Shown: positions 26,203-35,020 of the stretch, one piece after another | Numbering within the stretch: the first letter of the stretch is position 1 | Layout: each line of letters starts with the position of its first letter | Origin: JBPCOI01 sp051000395 | Lineage (GTDB): Bacteria > Actinomycetota > Actinomycetes > Mycobacteriales > Jatrophihabitantaceae | Reading direction: 5' to 3' | Length of the DNA: 53,012 nt | Assembly (NCBI GenBank): GCA_051000395.1 | Contig: JBPCOI010000015.1 | Location: 1-53,012, forward strand | The notes under the pieces: model-generated | Seen by the model: only the letters and a program-made list of their open reading frames with translations | The model's database searches: none | Told to the model about the DNA's origin: nothing | Translations under genes and position numbers: made by a program

Positions 26203-27942
26203 ATGAGCATCCCCTTCCCGCAACGACCGTCCGGCATGCCGTGTCATCGCTACCGGCCCTTCCCCGCCGTCGAGTTGCCCGACCGGCAGTGGCCGGCGCG
26301 GCGCATCGAAGCCGCGCCGCGCTGGCTGTCGACCGACCTGCGCGACGGCAACCAGGCGCTGATCGACCCGATGAACGCCGCCCGCAAGAACGTCATGTTC
26401 GAGCTGCTCGTCGGCATGGGCTACAAGGAGATCGAGGTCGGCTTCCCGGCCGCGAGCCAGACCGACTTCGACTTCGTCCGCAGCCTGATCGAGGGCGACA
26501 AGATCCCCTCCGACGTCCGCATCTCGGTGCTCTCGCAGGCCCGCGAGGAGCTGATCGAGCGCACGGTGCAATCCCTGGCCGGCGCCCACCAGGCCACCGT
26601 GCACATGTACAACGCCGCCGCTCCGGTCTTCCGGCGCGTCGTGTTCGGCTGGCCGGGCGACGGACGGGCCGAGTGCCGGGCCGTCGCCGTGGACGGCACC
26701 CGCGCGGTCATGAAGTTCGCCGAGATCTACCTGCCGGAAACCGACTTCGGCTTCGAGTACTCCCCCGAGATCTTCATGGACACCGAACTCGAGTTCAGCC
26801 TGGAGATCTGCGAGGCGGTGATGGACGCCTGGCAGCCGGGACCCGATCGTGAGATCGTGCTGAACCTGCCGTGCACCGTGGAGCGTTCCACTCCGAACGT
26901 CTACGCCGACCAGATCGAATGGATGTCGCGCAGCTTCAGTATCTCGCGCCGTCCCTACATCGCGCTGTCCGTCCACACCCACAACGACCGTGGGACGGCG
27001 ACGGCCGACGCGGAGCTGGCAGTGCTGGCCGGGGCGCAGCGCGTCGAGGGCTGCCTGTTCGGTACCGGCGAGCGCAGCGGCACCGTCGACCTCGTCACCC
27101 TGGGCCTGAACCTGTATGCCCAGGGCGTCGACCCCATGATCGACTTCAGCGACATCGACGAGATCCGCCGCATCGCGGAGTACTGCAACCGCATCGACGT
27201 GCACGAGCGCCACCCGTACGCCGGCGACCTGGTTTACACATCCTTCTCCGGCTCACACCAGGACGCGATCAAGAAGGGGTTCGACGAGCTGCACCGGGCT
27301 GCCGCGGAGGCGGGCACCTCGGTCGACGAGCTGCCGTGGCAGATCCCGTACCTGCCGATCGACCCGAAGGACGTCGGCCGTTCGTACGAGGCGGTCATCC
27401 GGGTGAACTCGCAGTCCGGCAAGGGCGGCGTCGCCTACATCATGAAGACCGATCACCACCTCGACCTGCCGCGGCGGTTGCAGATCGAGTTCAGCCACGT
27501 CATCCAGCGGCGCACCGATGGCGAGGGCGGCGAGGTGGACGCGCCGCTGATGTGGCAGATCTTCGAGTCCGAGTACCTGGCGGCCGGCGCTTTCGACCTG
27601 GTGCGCTTCAGCTCGATGAGCGGTGACGGAGTGGAGCGGATCTCCACGGTGGTAAGGGCATTCGGCGACGAGCACGAGCTGTCGGGCGTCGGCAACGGCC
27701 CGATCGCGGCATTCTGCGAGGCACTGTCCGAGGCCGACCTCGGCCTGGGGGTCGTCAGCGTGCGGGTGCTCGACTACGCCGAGCACGCGCTGAGCGCGGG
27801 ACGCGACGCGGAGGCCGCCGCCTATCTCGAGATCGAGGTGGGCGAGCGGGTGCTGTGGGGCGTGGGCATCAGCGAGTCCATCGTCCACGCGTCGCTGCGC
27901 GGCGTGATCAGCGCGCTGAACCGGGCGTCGCGCCCGAGCTGA
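26203..27942 (+). CDS. leuA: 2-isopropylmalate synthase
   Basis: 579 residues, the long type of LeuA. STDLRDGNQALIDPM starts the TIM-barrel with its metal Asp, SVHTHNDRGTATADAELA holds the metal His pair, EGCLFGTGERSG follows, and a C-terminal regulatory domain (from about 430) provides leucine feedback. It condenses 2-oxoisovalerate with acetyl-CoA, the first committed step to leucine. ATG at 26203. The upstream leader peptide and complementary stem indicate attenuation control by leucine. Confidence 0.96.
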   Translation: MSIPFPQRPSGMPCHRYRPFPAVELPDRQWPARRIEAAPRWLSTDLRDGNQALIDPMNAARKNVMFELLVGMGYKEIEVGFPAASQTDFDFVRSLIEGDKIPSDVRISVLSQAREELIERTVQSLAGAHQATVHMYNAAAPVFRRVVFGWPGDGRAECRAVAVDGTRAVMKFAEIYLPETDFGFEYSPEIFMDTELEFSLEICEAVMDAWQPGPDREIVLNLPCTVERSTPNVYADQIEWMSRSFSISRRPYIALSVHTHNDRGTATADAELAVLAGAQRVEGCLFGTGERSGTVDLVTLGLNLYAQGVDPMIDFSDIDEIRRIAEYCNRIDVHERHPYAGDLVYTSFSGSHQDAIKKGFDELHRAAAEAGTSVDELPWQIPYLPIDPKDVGRSYEAVIRVNSQSGKGGVAYIMKTDHHLDLPRRLQIEFSHVIQRRTDGEGGEVDAPLMWQIFESEYLAAGAFDLVRFSSMSGDGVERISTVVRAFGDEHELSGVGNGPIAAFCEALSEADLGLGVVSVRVLDYAEHALSAGRDAEAAAYLEIEVGERVLWGVGISESIVHASLRGVISALNRASRPS

Positions 27943-28037
27943 TCACGTTTTCGCGTCCGCTGACCGTGCGGATCACGTTTCGCGTCCGCTGACCGGTTGC
28001 GGGGGCTGAAGTGGTCACCCGCCGCGAAAACCTGATC
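27941..28037. repeat. Direct and inverted copies of a 25-bp sequence after leuA; possible terminator
   Basis: A 25-26 base unit beginning GATCACGTTT and ending CCGCTGACCG occurs at 27941-27966 (overlapping the leuA stop) and 27971-27995. CGCGAAAACCTGATC at 28023-28037 is an inverted copy of the first 15 bases with one mismatch. The segment lies between converging leuA and mycosin genes, so a long-stem bidirectional terminator is possible. Confidence 0.6.
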
Positions 28038-28050
28038 GGACGGGCGACTG

Positions 28051-28152
28051 AATCGGTCAGCCGCCGGGGTAGCCCGGATCGGCGCCGGGGGAGCCCGGAT
28101 CGGCGCCGGGGTAATCGGTCAGCCGCCGGGGTAGCCCGGATCGGCGCCGGGG
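28051..28152. repeat. Minisatellite at the mycosin 3' end
   Basis: A 40-base block is repeated exactly at 28051-28090 and 28113-28152 (period 62), and within it a 20-base unit AGCCCGGATCGGCGCCGGGG occurs three times (28071, 28092, 28133). On the minus strand the unit encodes Pro-Gly-Ala-Asp-Pro-Gly. The mycosin stop lies inside the gene-proximal copy; the outer copy is untranslated or a former extension. Confidence 0.8.
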
Positions 28153-29426
28153 TAGGCGGGAGCCGGCTCCGCCGCAGCCGGTCGCCGGCGGCGGCTGACT
28201 CGCGCGGCGGCGCCGAGCGCGACGAGCGCGACGAGCGCGAGCAGTCCTGCCAACGCGACACCCAGCCCGGCGAGGACGTCGGGGACGAGCAGACGCGGAG
28301 CGCTGCCGACCGCGAAGGATCCGGTGTGCTGCCCCGGGGTGGCAGCCACCGCCGGCGCGCGCAGCTTCGGCGGGTCCAGGAAGGCGGTGTCGCGGGCGAG
28401 GAACGGTGCCGCTGCCGCGTAGACGGGATTCGGGGCGCTCGGCGGTACCGGCGCCGTGACCGCCGTGTAGCCGTCGACGATGCCGTACCCGTAGGCGGGG
28501 TCGCGCGTCTCGCGGTGCCGGTCGAGGGTGTCGAGCAGTCGGGCGACGATCTGGGCACCGGTGTCGGTGGGATACCTCGACCACGCCAGCGCGAGCACGG
28601 CGCTGGCGATCGCGGTGGCCTGGCTGGTGCCGTCGCCGGAGTAGGCCATGCCCGGCACCCGGCTCAGCGAGGCGATATTGACACCCGGCGCGGACATCAT
28701 GAGGTACGGGTGGCGCGAGGAGAAACCGGCGACCGTGCCGCTCGCATCGACGGCGCCGACCGACAGCACGCCGAGGCAGACGCCGGGCTCCTCGACGGGG
28801 CTACCCGAGCGGCCCTTGTTGCCGGCGGACGCGAGCAGCACCGCTCCCTTGCGCAGCGCGTGGAAGACGGCCTGTTGCTCGTCGGCCGGACACGGCTGCG
28901 TGCCGTCGGCGGGGTAGCGGGTACCCCCCAGCGACATGCTGATTACCTTGGCGCCGTGGTCGGCGGCCCAGCGGATCGCCGACGCGAGATGATCGTCAGG
29001 CTGAGAATCGGTGGTGCCGGTGAGCGGCACGGCGATCGGCAGCACCCGGGCGTCCGGGGCCAGCCCAGTGATCCCGAAGATGCCGGGACGGCCGACCATG
29101 ATGGAGGCCATCGCGGTGCCGTGACCGAACGCGTCGACCTCGCGGTCGACCTGCCCGTTGCCACCGGCCGGGCCGAAGTCCTTGCCGGACAGCACCCGTC
29201 CCGCCAGCTCGGGCAGCGACGCATTGACGCCGGTGTCGATCTCGGCGATCGTGATCCCCTGCCCTAGCGCGCCGGAGTTCCACAGCTGCGTGACGTGCCA
29301 GTTGTCGAACCAGTACTCCGGCGCGGAGGTCGGGCCGGGGGTCGCGGCCGCAGGCGCAGCGAGCCTCAGCGCCACCACCAGCGCGCCGCTGACCAGGGCG
29401 CCCGCCCCGGCCAACGCGCGCCTCAT
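28119..29426 (-). CDS. Type VII secretion-associated serine protease, mycosin family
   Basis: 435 residues. Signal sequence (about 1-28), then the S8 subtilisin triad: Asp64 in EIDTGVN, His102 in FGHGTAMAS and Ser268 in GDGTSQATAIAS, with oxyanion Asn in SAGN. A C-terminal membrane helix (about 383-410) is followed by RRRR and a Pro-rich tail ending PGADPGYPGG. This is the mycosin plan: an exported protease anchored by its C-terminus. ATG at 29426 overlaps the upstream gene stop (ATGA). No EccB/C/D or WXG100 genes are in the window, so it is an orphan here. Confidence 0.88.
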   Translation of the reverse strand: MRRALAGAGALVSGALVVALRLAAPAAATPGPTSAPEYWFDNWHVTQLWNSGALGQGITIAEIDTGVNASLPELAGRVLSGKDFGPAGGNGQVDREVDAFGHGTAMASIMVGRPGIFGITGLAPDARVLPIAVPLTGTTDSQPDDHLASAIRWAADHGAKVISMSLGGTRYPADGTQPCPADEQQAVFHALRKGAVLLASAGNKGRSGSPVEEPGVCLGVLSVGAVDASGTVAGFSSRHPYLMMSAPGVNIASLSRVPGMAYSGDGTSQATAIASAVLALAWSRYPTDTGAQIVARLLDTLDRHRETRDPAYGYGIVDGYTAVTAPVPPSAPNPVYAAAAPFLARDTAFLDPPKLRAPAVAATPGQHTGSFAVGSAPRLLVPDVLAGLGVALAGLLALVALVALGAAARVSRRRRPAAAEPAPAYPGADPGYPGG

Positions 29427-30382
29427 GACTCGCTCCACTGGATCACGAGCGGTTTCGTGGCGTACGTGGTCGCGGCGAACTGCAGCTGAACGGTGCCGGT
29501 CCTGGTGACGGCGACGTCGTCGAAGTCGAGCACCTGGGCACTGCCGCGAAACGACGCACCGCCTTCGACGGCGATCACGCCCGCGGCGTTGGCCAGCAGG
29601 TGCACGGTCACGTCGGTGCCGATCGGGGCGGCCAGTACGCCGCGCAGGCTGCCCGGGACGTAGCGCTCTGACGGGAGCGGGCAGCGCGGATCGGCCTTGG
29701 CGCCACGCGTCAGGCAGCCGTCGAGTGCACGTCCGAGCGCGGCGCGCACCGCGGCACCGCCGGCGGCACTCACCTGCGCCGTCAGCTGCGTCTGCGCTCC
29801 CGCGTCGAAATGCACCTCGGCGTGGGCGGGGTCGAGCTCGAGGTACGCGGTGTCGAAGCGCAGCGGGACGGCCCCCGGGAACAGCAGCGTGGGCCCGTCC
29901 GGGACGGCGCCGCCCAGGATCGTCGCCCGGTCGAGTGCCTGCCCGAGCTGCAGGGTCGTGGCGATCGCGGTGCGGGCGAGGCGCCACGTCGACCCGCGTT
30001 CGTAGACGGCGACGACGTCGCTCGCCTGCCGTGCGCCGGAGGCGAACCCGAGCCGGTAGCGCACGGTCACGCTCGCCTTGGCGCCGCGCTGCTGCACGCC
30101 GACGATGTGTACCTGGCTTATCGGGGCGATCCGCTCCTGCTCGTGCAGCACCGCACCGCTCAACAGGTTGTGCGGACCCCCCGGCAGCTCGCCGAAGCCC
30201 AGCGCGCTCGCCGCGTCGGAGCGGGCCAGGGCGGCGAAGTAGCCGCGCACCACGCCTTGCGGTCCTGCCGTGCGCTCGTAGCCGTTGTAGGCAACGACCG
30301 AGCCGCCGACCGTCGCGGCCAGCGCCAGCACGACCGCAGACCAGAACAGTCCGCGATGTCGCGGCGCGGGTGCGTCGGGCAC
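29423..30382 (-). CDS. Membrane-anchored hypothetical protein coupled to mycosin
   Basis: 319 residues with GTG start. One N-terminal membrane helix (about 12-32, LFWSAVVLALAATVGGSVVA) and a long extracytoplasmic part. Residues about 40-130 (VVRGYFAALARSDAASALGF ... VYERGSTWRLAR) have the shape of an NTF2-like/DUF4878 accumulating domain; the rest is unrecognised. The 4-bp overlap with the mycosin start indicates co-translation, so it probably works with the protease at the cell surface. Confidence 0.7.
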   Translation of the reverse strand: MPDAPAPRHRGLFWSAVVLALAATVGGSVVAYNGYERTAGPQGVVRGYFAALARSDAASALGFGELPGGPHNLLSGAVLHEQERIAPISQVHIVGVQQRGAKASVTVRYRLGFASGARQASDVVAVYERGSTWRLARTAIATTLQLGQALDRATILGGAVPDGPTLLFPGAVPLRFDTAYLELDPAHAEVHFDAGAQTQLTAQVSAAGGAAVRAALGRALDGCLTRGAKADPRCPLPSERYVPGSLRGVLAAPIGTDVTVHLLANAAGVIAVEGGASFRGSAQVLDFDDVAVTRTGTVQLQFAATTYATKPLVIQWSES

Positions 30383-30414
30383 CTAGCAGTCCGTCCAGCA
30401 AGCGCGCCGAGCCA

Positions 30415-31011
30415 CTAGTCCACCCGGCGCCTTCCGGAAAACGCCCGTCCCAGCGTGACCTCGTCGGCGTACTCGAGATCGCCGCCGACCGGCAGGCCGC
30501 TGGCCAGCCGGGTGACGGTCAGGCCCAGCGACGCGACGAGGCGGGCAAGATAAGTCGCTGTCGCCTCGCCTTCGAGGTTCGGATCGGTGGCGAGGATGAG
30601 GTCGGTGACGACGCCGTCGCGCAGACGGGCGAGCAGCTCGCGGATGCGCAGGTCCTCGGGCCCGACGCCGTCGATCGGGCTGATCGCGCCGCCGAGCACG
30701 TGGTAGCGGCCGCGGAACTCGCGGGTGCGCTCGACGGCGTTGACGTCCTTGGGTTCCTCCACCACGCAGATGACCGACGTGTCGCGCCGCGAATCCGTGC
30801 AGATGCGGCAGGTCTCGGCCTCGGCGACGTTTCCGCAGATCGAGCAGAACCGGACCTCGTTCTTGACCCGGACCAGCGTGCTGGCGAGGCGTTCCACGTC
30901 GACCTGTTCGGCTGCGAGCAGGTGGAACGCGATGCGCTGCGCGCTCTTCGGACCGACGCCGGGCAGCCGGCCGAGCTCGTCGATGAGGTCCTGGACGGCG
31001 CCTTCGTACAT
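30415..31011 (-). CDS. recR: Recombination mediator protein RecR
   Basis: 198 residues. Helix-hairpin-helix LGRLPGVGPKSAQRIAFHLL at the N-terminus, a four-Cys zinc finger (CSICGNVAEAETCRIC), then a Toprim domain with CVVEEPKDV and ATDPNLEGEATA. It loads RecA at gapped DNA with RecF/RecO. ATG at 31011 lies 19 bp after the ybaB stop, the standard ybaB-recR pair. Confidence 0.96.
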   Translation of the reverse strand: MYEGAVQDLIDELGRLPGVGPKSAQRIAFHLLAAEQVDVERLASTLVRVKNEVRFCSICGNVAEAETCRICTDSRRDTSVICVVEEPKDVNAVERTREFRGRYHVLGGAISPIDGVGPEDLRIRELLARLRDGVVTDLILATDPNLEGEATATYLARLVASLGLTVTRLASGLPVGGDLEYADEVTLGRAFSGRRRVD

Positions 31012-31030
31012 CAAGGTCCTGTCTGGACGA

Positions 31031-31396
31031 TCACAGGCCGGGCAGGCCGAGACCGCCGAGACCGCCGAGGCCGGCTCCGCCGGTGAGCGGACCCATCTTG
31101 TCCGCGGCGAGTTCCCCGACCGCGCGGTTGGCGTCGCGGACGGCGGCGACGACGAGGTCTTGCAGCGTCTCGACATCGTCGGGGTCGACCGCCCGCGGGT
31201 CGATGACCAGTGCCGTCAGCTCACCGGCGCCGGAGACCGTCGCGGTGACCAGCCCACCGCCGGCCGTCCCGGTGACCTCCGTCTCGGCGAGCTCGGCCTG
31301 CGCGGCCTCGAGCTGCTGTTGCATCTTCTGGGCCTGCTTCATCAGCTGCTGCATGTTCGGCTGCTGACCGCCGAATCCTCCGCCACGCCCGCCCAC
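31031..31396 (-). CDS. YbaB/EbfC family nucleoid-associated protein
   Basis: 121 residues. MQQLMKQAQKMQQQLEAAQAEL coiled region, EVTGTAGGGLVTATVSG and LQDLVVAAVRDAN match YbaB/EbfC DNA-binding proteins. GTG at 31396 is supported by AAGGAG five bases upstream; the in-frame reading beyond it crosses this site. A Gly-rich tail (LGGLGGLGLPGL) follows the domain. Upstream partner of recR. Confidence 0.92.
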   Translation of the reverse strand: MGGRGGGFGGQQPNMQQLMKQAQKMQQQLEAAQAELAETEVTGTAGGGLVTATVSGAGELTALVIDPRAVDPDDVETLQDLVVAAVRDANRAVGELAADKMGPLTGGAGLGGLGGLGLPGL

Positions 31397-31530
31397 CGGT
31401 TCTCCTTCGTTCTGGGGCTCCCAGCCTAACCGCCGCACCCAGCCGCGGGTGCCGGATCGCGGTGCTGCGAGCGTCCGCGATCCGGCCGGAACGCAGCTCG
31501 ACCGACGGTGCGGTGTGCAAGGGTGAGCAC

Positions 31531-32448
31531 GTGCGTCGTCTCTGCCTGCTCCTCACGGCCGGCGCCTGCCTGCTGGCCGGGTGCGGCACCGCCGGCCCGG
31601 GCGCCCAGCCGGCGACGACGCACGCCCGCACCGGCATCGTCGTCACCGTGGTGAGCCCGTCGACGGCGCGCCCCGCCGTGCCCACGCCGCTGCCCACGAC
31701 GCACTTGCCCCCGCCCGGGTTGACAACGACGACGGGCGCACCCGCGCCCGCGCCGACGACCGCACGGCGTGCACCCCCACCGTCCGTCCGCGGACTGCTG
31801 GTCGTGCTCGATCCGGGCCACAACGGCGGCAATGCCTCGCACGCGGCCGAGATCGACCGGCTGGTCCCGGCGGGCTTCGGGCAGAGTAAGGCGTGCAACA
31901 CGACCGGTACCGACACGAACGCCGGCTACCCTGAGCACGCCTTCACCTTCGACGTGGCGCTGCGGGTGCGCGCCATCCTGGTCGCACACGGTGTGCGGGT
32001 GATCATGACGCGGACGGACGACTCGGGCGTCGGCCCATGCGTGAACGTGCGCGCGGCGATCGAGAGCACCCCCGGCGTGCGCGCGGCCGTCGCGATCCAT
32101 GCCGACGGCGCGCCTTCGGCCGGTCACGGTTTCCACGTCTGCTACGCCAGCCGCCGGCCGGAGGGCGCGAGCACGGCGACGATGGCCGGCTCGCTGTCGC
32201 TGTCGACGGCCGTCCACGACTCGCTGACGGCCGGCTCGGGACTGGTTCCGTCCACCTACATCGGCGCGAACGGCTACTTCCCGCGCTCGGACCTGGCCGG
32301 GCTGAACCTGTCGACGGTGCCGACGACGTTCCTGGAGCTGGGCAACATGCGCAACGCCTCCGACGCCGCATTGCAGAGCTCGGCGGCCGGACGGGCGCGC
32401 ATCGCGCTGGCGATCGCGACCGGGATCCTGGCCTACCTCGCCCGATAG
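31531..32448 (+). CDS. N-acetylmuramoyl-L-alanine amidase, lipoprotein
   Basis: 305 residues with GTG at 31531 behind AAGGGTGA. A lipoprotein signal with lipobox LLAGC (Cys18), a Thr/Pro-rich linker to about residue 88, then an Amidase_3 domain: VLDPGHNGGN (zinc His), AGYPEHAFTFDVALRV, VIMTRTDD, AVAIHADGA (zinc His) and TFLELGNMRN (catalytic Glu). It cleaves the amide between muramic acid and the peptide in peptidoglycan. The position between ybaB and dnaX matches the Rv3717/Ami1 locus of Mycobacterium as I recall it. Confidence 0.9.
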   Translation: MRRLCLLLTAGACLLAGCGTAGPGAQPATTHARTGIVVTVVSPSTARPAVPTPLPTTHLPPPGLTTTTGAPAPAPTTARRAPPPSVRGLLVVLDPGHNGGNASHAAEIDRLVPAGFGQSKACNTTGTDTNAGYPEHAFTFDVALRVRAILVAHGVRVIMTRTDDSGVGPCVNVRAAIESTPGVRAAVAIHADGAPSAGHGFHVCYASRRPEGASTATMAGSLSLSTAVHDSLTAGSGLVPSTYIGANGYFPRSDLAGLNLSTVPTTFLELGNMRNASDAALQSSAAGRARIALAIATGILAYLAR

Positions 32449-32508
32449 CTCGACTCAGCTGCGCTCGACCGGACGAGCGCCGAGCCGGTCCTGCAGCAGC
32501 TTGAGCGC

Positions 32509-34455
32509 CTAGGTATCCGGATCGGCGGCCGCCCGGCTGGAGGCGTTCTGGTCGAGCTCGGTGTCCTCGCGCGGGTCGGGCTCGGAGGGGCGTGCTGGCG
32601 CCAACCGTCCGGGCTCGCGCGCCTCGCGCGCCGCGCCAGCCGCAGCGGCATTGTCGGCGCCCACCACGGTCAGCTGCCATGCACCGCCGACAACGGTGGT
32701 CAACGCGGCGCCGACGAGGGAGATGTTGCGTTCCTCCGCGATTCGTCTGGCCAGGCTGGCGGCCACCTCGAGGGTGACCTGCTCGCCGACCGCGGTGGTG
32801 ATCTGCGCGCCGTCGAGCATCGCCCAGGTCGTCCGGCTCGACCGCTTGATGATCTCGAGCACCTCGGGCCAGAGCCGCCGCAGCGCCGCAGCGTCGAGCT
32901 GACCGGGCTGACTGGGCGGCCCAGGCTGACCGCGCTGACTGGGCGGCGGCGACGGTGCGTCGGCAACGGGCACCTGGCTCGGCTCGGACGGCGCGTCGGA
33001 TGCCGCGTCCGAGCCGCCCGCCGGCCGCGCTGCCGGCCAGGATGATGTTTGCCCCACCCGTTCCGCCGAAGTCTGCGGTTCTGCGCCCGCCGCGCCTGCC
33101 CCCGTGCCGGCGGCCGTCGCGCCCTGGGACGTTGTTCCTGGGGACGTCGGCGTGGCGGGGTCGGTCGTGCCGGCGGCTGGCCGCCGTTGCGTCCCTCGTC
33201 CGCCGGCCGCGGCGACCGGACGCTCCGATGCAGGCTCCCCGGCGGCTGGCCCCGGCGGCGCCGGCGCGGCGTCCGCAGGTTGCCCGGCCAACGAGTTCCG
33301 CCGCTCCAGACGTTCGAGGCGTTGCAGCAGTGCCGCGCCGTCCGCAGCGGCGTCGGGTAGTTGCATGCGCGCGCACAGCAGCTCGAGGACGAGCCGGGGC
33401 GAGGTCGTCCCCCGCATTTCCAGCAACGCGGTGTGCACGATCTCGGCATAGCGGGTCAGCGTCGCCGCACCGAGGCGCCCGCCCTGGCCGGACATCTGCA
33501 CCAACTGGTCTTGCGGCGCGTCGATCAGCCCGCGTGCCGCGGCATCGGGCACCGCTTCGAGCAGGATGAGGTCGCGAAACCGGTCCAGCAGATCGGCGGC
33601 GAAGCGCCGGGGGTCGTGCCCCGCCTCGACGATGCGATCTACCGTTCCGTACACACCGGCGGCGTCGCTGGCGGCCAGGGCGTCGACCATGTCGTCGAGC
33701 AGCGCGTGGTCAGTGACGCCGAGCAGCGCCACCGCGCGCGGGTACGTCACCCCCTCGGGCCCGGCCCCCGCGAGCAGCTGGTCGAGCAGCGAGAGCGCGT
33801 CGCGCGCCGACCCCCCGCTGGAGCGCACCACGAGCGGCAGGACGGGCGCCTCGACCACGATCCCTTCGGCGGCGCAGATCGCCTCCAGGTGGGCCCGCAG
33901 GGTGTGCGGCGCGATGAGGCGGAACGGGTAGTGGTGGGTGCGGGAGCGGATCGTCGTCAGCACCTTGTCCGGCTCGGTGGTGGCGAAGACGAACACGAGG
34001 AACTCCGGCGGTTCCTCGACGAGCTTGAGCAGGGCGTTGAAGCCCTGCGTCGTCACCATGTGCGCCTCGTCGATGATGTAGACCTTGTACCGGTCGCGGA
34101 CGGGCGCGAAGAAGGCCCGCTCACGCAGGTCCCGGGCGTCGTCGACGCCACCGTGGCTGGCCGCGTCGATCTCGATCACGTCGATGGAGCCGGGACCGTT
34201 CGGCGCGAGTTCGACGCAGGAATCGCACTCGCCGCAGGGCTCGGGCGTCGGGCCCTGCGCGCAGTTCAGCGACCGCGCCAGGATCCGGGCGCTGGAGGTC
34301 TTCCCGCAGCCGCGGGGTCCGCTGAACAGGTACGCGTGGTTGATGCGTCCGTTCGCCAGCGCGTGACGCAACGGCGCGGCGACGTGGTCCTGGCCGATGA
34401 CCTCGGCGAAACTCGCCGAGCGGTACTTGCGATACAGCGCCAGGTTTGCTGCCAC
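32509..34455 (-). CDS. dnaX: DNA polymerase III subunit gamma/tau
   Basis: 648 residues. Walker A GPRGCGKT at 46-53, zinc Cys cluster (C..CGECDSC), IIDEAHM Walker B, SSGGSARDALSLLDQ sensor 2, then a Pro/Ala/Gly-rich linker (about 390-510) and a tau-like C-terminal domain. It is the clamp-loader motor of the replisome. GTG at 34455 gives the conserved N-terminus VAANLALYRKYRSASFAEVIGQ; the frame continues upstream through a repetitive segment that is not protein-like. No slippery frameshift sequence was noticed. Confidence 0.95.
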   Translation of the reverse strand: MAANLALYRKYRSASFAEVIGQDHVAAPLRHALANGRINHAYLFSGPRGCGKTSSARILARSLNCAQGPTPEPCGECDSCVELAPNGPGSIDVIEIDAASHGGVDDARDLRERAFFAPVRDRYKVYIIDEAHMVTTQGFNALLKLVEEPPEFLVFVFATTEPDKVLTTIRSRTHHYPFRLIAPHTLRAHLEAICAAEGIVVEAPVLPLVVRSSGGSARDALSLLDQLLAGAGPEGVTYPRAVALLGVTDHALLDDMVDALAASDAAGVYGTVDRIVEAGHDPRRFAADLLDRFRDLILLEAVPDAAARGLIDAPQDQLVQMSGQGGRLGAATLTRYAEIVHTALLEMRGTTSPRLVLELLCARMQLPDAAADGAALLQRLERLERRNSLAGQPADAAPAPPGPAAGEPASERPVAAAGGRGTQRRPAAGTTDPATPTSPGTTSQGATAAGTGAGAAGAEPQTSAERVGQTSSWPAARPAGGSDAASDAPSEPSQVPVADAPSPPPSQRGQPGPPSQPGQLDAAALRRLWPEVLEIIKRSSRTTWAMLDGAQITTAVGEQVTLEVAASLARRIAEERNISLVGAALTTVVGGAWQLTVVGADNAAAAGAAREAREPGRLAPARPSEPDPREDTELDQNASSRAAADPDT

Positions 34456-34500
34456 GCCGATGACCCTAATCGCCACCCGCGACAGCACCGTCTCGGGGCA

Positions 34501-34692
34501 GCCGGGCTGTGCCTTCCGTTCCTTCCGTCCCGGGTCAGCCGTCCCGTCCAGCCGTGCCGGGTCAGCCTTGCCGCGGGGCCGCGCCGGGTCCAGCCGCGCG
34601 GGTCCAGCCGTGCCGGGGGGCCGCGCCGGCACCAGCCGTGCTCTGTGGGCCGGTTCCGGGTCCAGCCGTGCTCTGTGGGCCGAGCCGGGTCC
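34501..34692. repeat. Degenerate short repeats between dnaX and the SRP RNA
   Basis: The motif GGGTCCAGCCGTGC recurs with variation at least five times, twice followed by TCTGTGGGCCG, with GCCGCGCC spacers. It fills most of the 256 bp between the dnaX start and ffs. No gene is supported; it may be a recombination-prone tract or a structured leader for dnaX. Confidence 0.6.
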
Positions 34693-34711
34693 ATTCGTCC
34701 CATCTCGATAT

Positions 34712-34803
34712 GGGGACCCCCCGCGCACCCGCCAGAGCCTGCTTATCCTTGCTGCCTTCCGGCCCTGGGGAGGTTCGCAGGATGAGCGCCACGCGGGGGG
34801 TCG
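34712..34803 (-). ncRNA. ffs: Signal recognition particle RNA (small bacterial type)
   Basis: Read on the minus strand, ends GACCCCCCGCG and CGCGGGGGGTC pair, and the apical domain carries CAGGGCCGGAAGGCAGC followed by AAGGATAAG, the conserved GGAA tetraloop and asymmetric loop that bind Ffh. About 92 nt. Placement beside dnaX and tRNA-Ser is usual in actinomycetes. Confidence 0.92.
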
Positions 34804-34863
34804 GAGCGCGAGTCTACGGGAGGGTGCCGAGCCGTTCATGCCACTGCCCGTATCCTCGGCGGC

Positions 34864-34951
34864 GGAGGATTCGCCTAGTGGCCTATGGCGCTCGCTTGGA
34901 AAGCGGGTTGGGAGCAATCCCTCAGGGGTTCAAATCCCCTATCCTCCGCCA
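34864..34951 (+). tRNA. tRNA-Ser(GGA)
   Basis: Acceptor GGAGGAT pairs with ATCCTCC, anticodon loop TTGGAAA reads GGA, there is a long variable arm, and the T-loop is GTTCAAATC. Discriminator G followed by an encoded CCA at 34949-34951. Total 88 nt, with the length typical of a class II tRNA. Confidence 0.96.
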
Positions 34952-35020
34952 CGGGTTCGTTCGGTATGGCCGGTTCAGTTTGTTCGGTCAGTTGGTCCCG
35001 CCCGACCGGTCGGTATGGGG

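Noticed and set aside
28057..28118. Separate small gene formed by the outer PGADPG repeat copy
   Set aside because: No start of its own; it is a repeat of the mycosin tail in another frame.
34456..34917. N-terminal extension of dnaX upstream of 34455
   Set aside because: It crosses the SRP RNA gene and a repeat tract, and is low-complexity; conserved DnaX sequence starts at VAANLALYRKYR.
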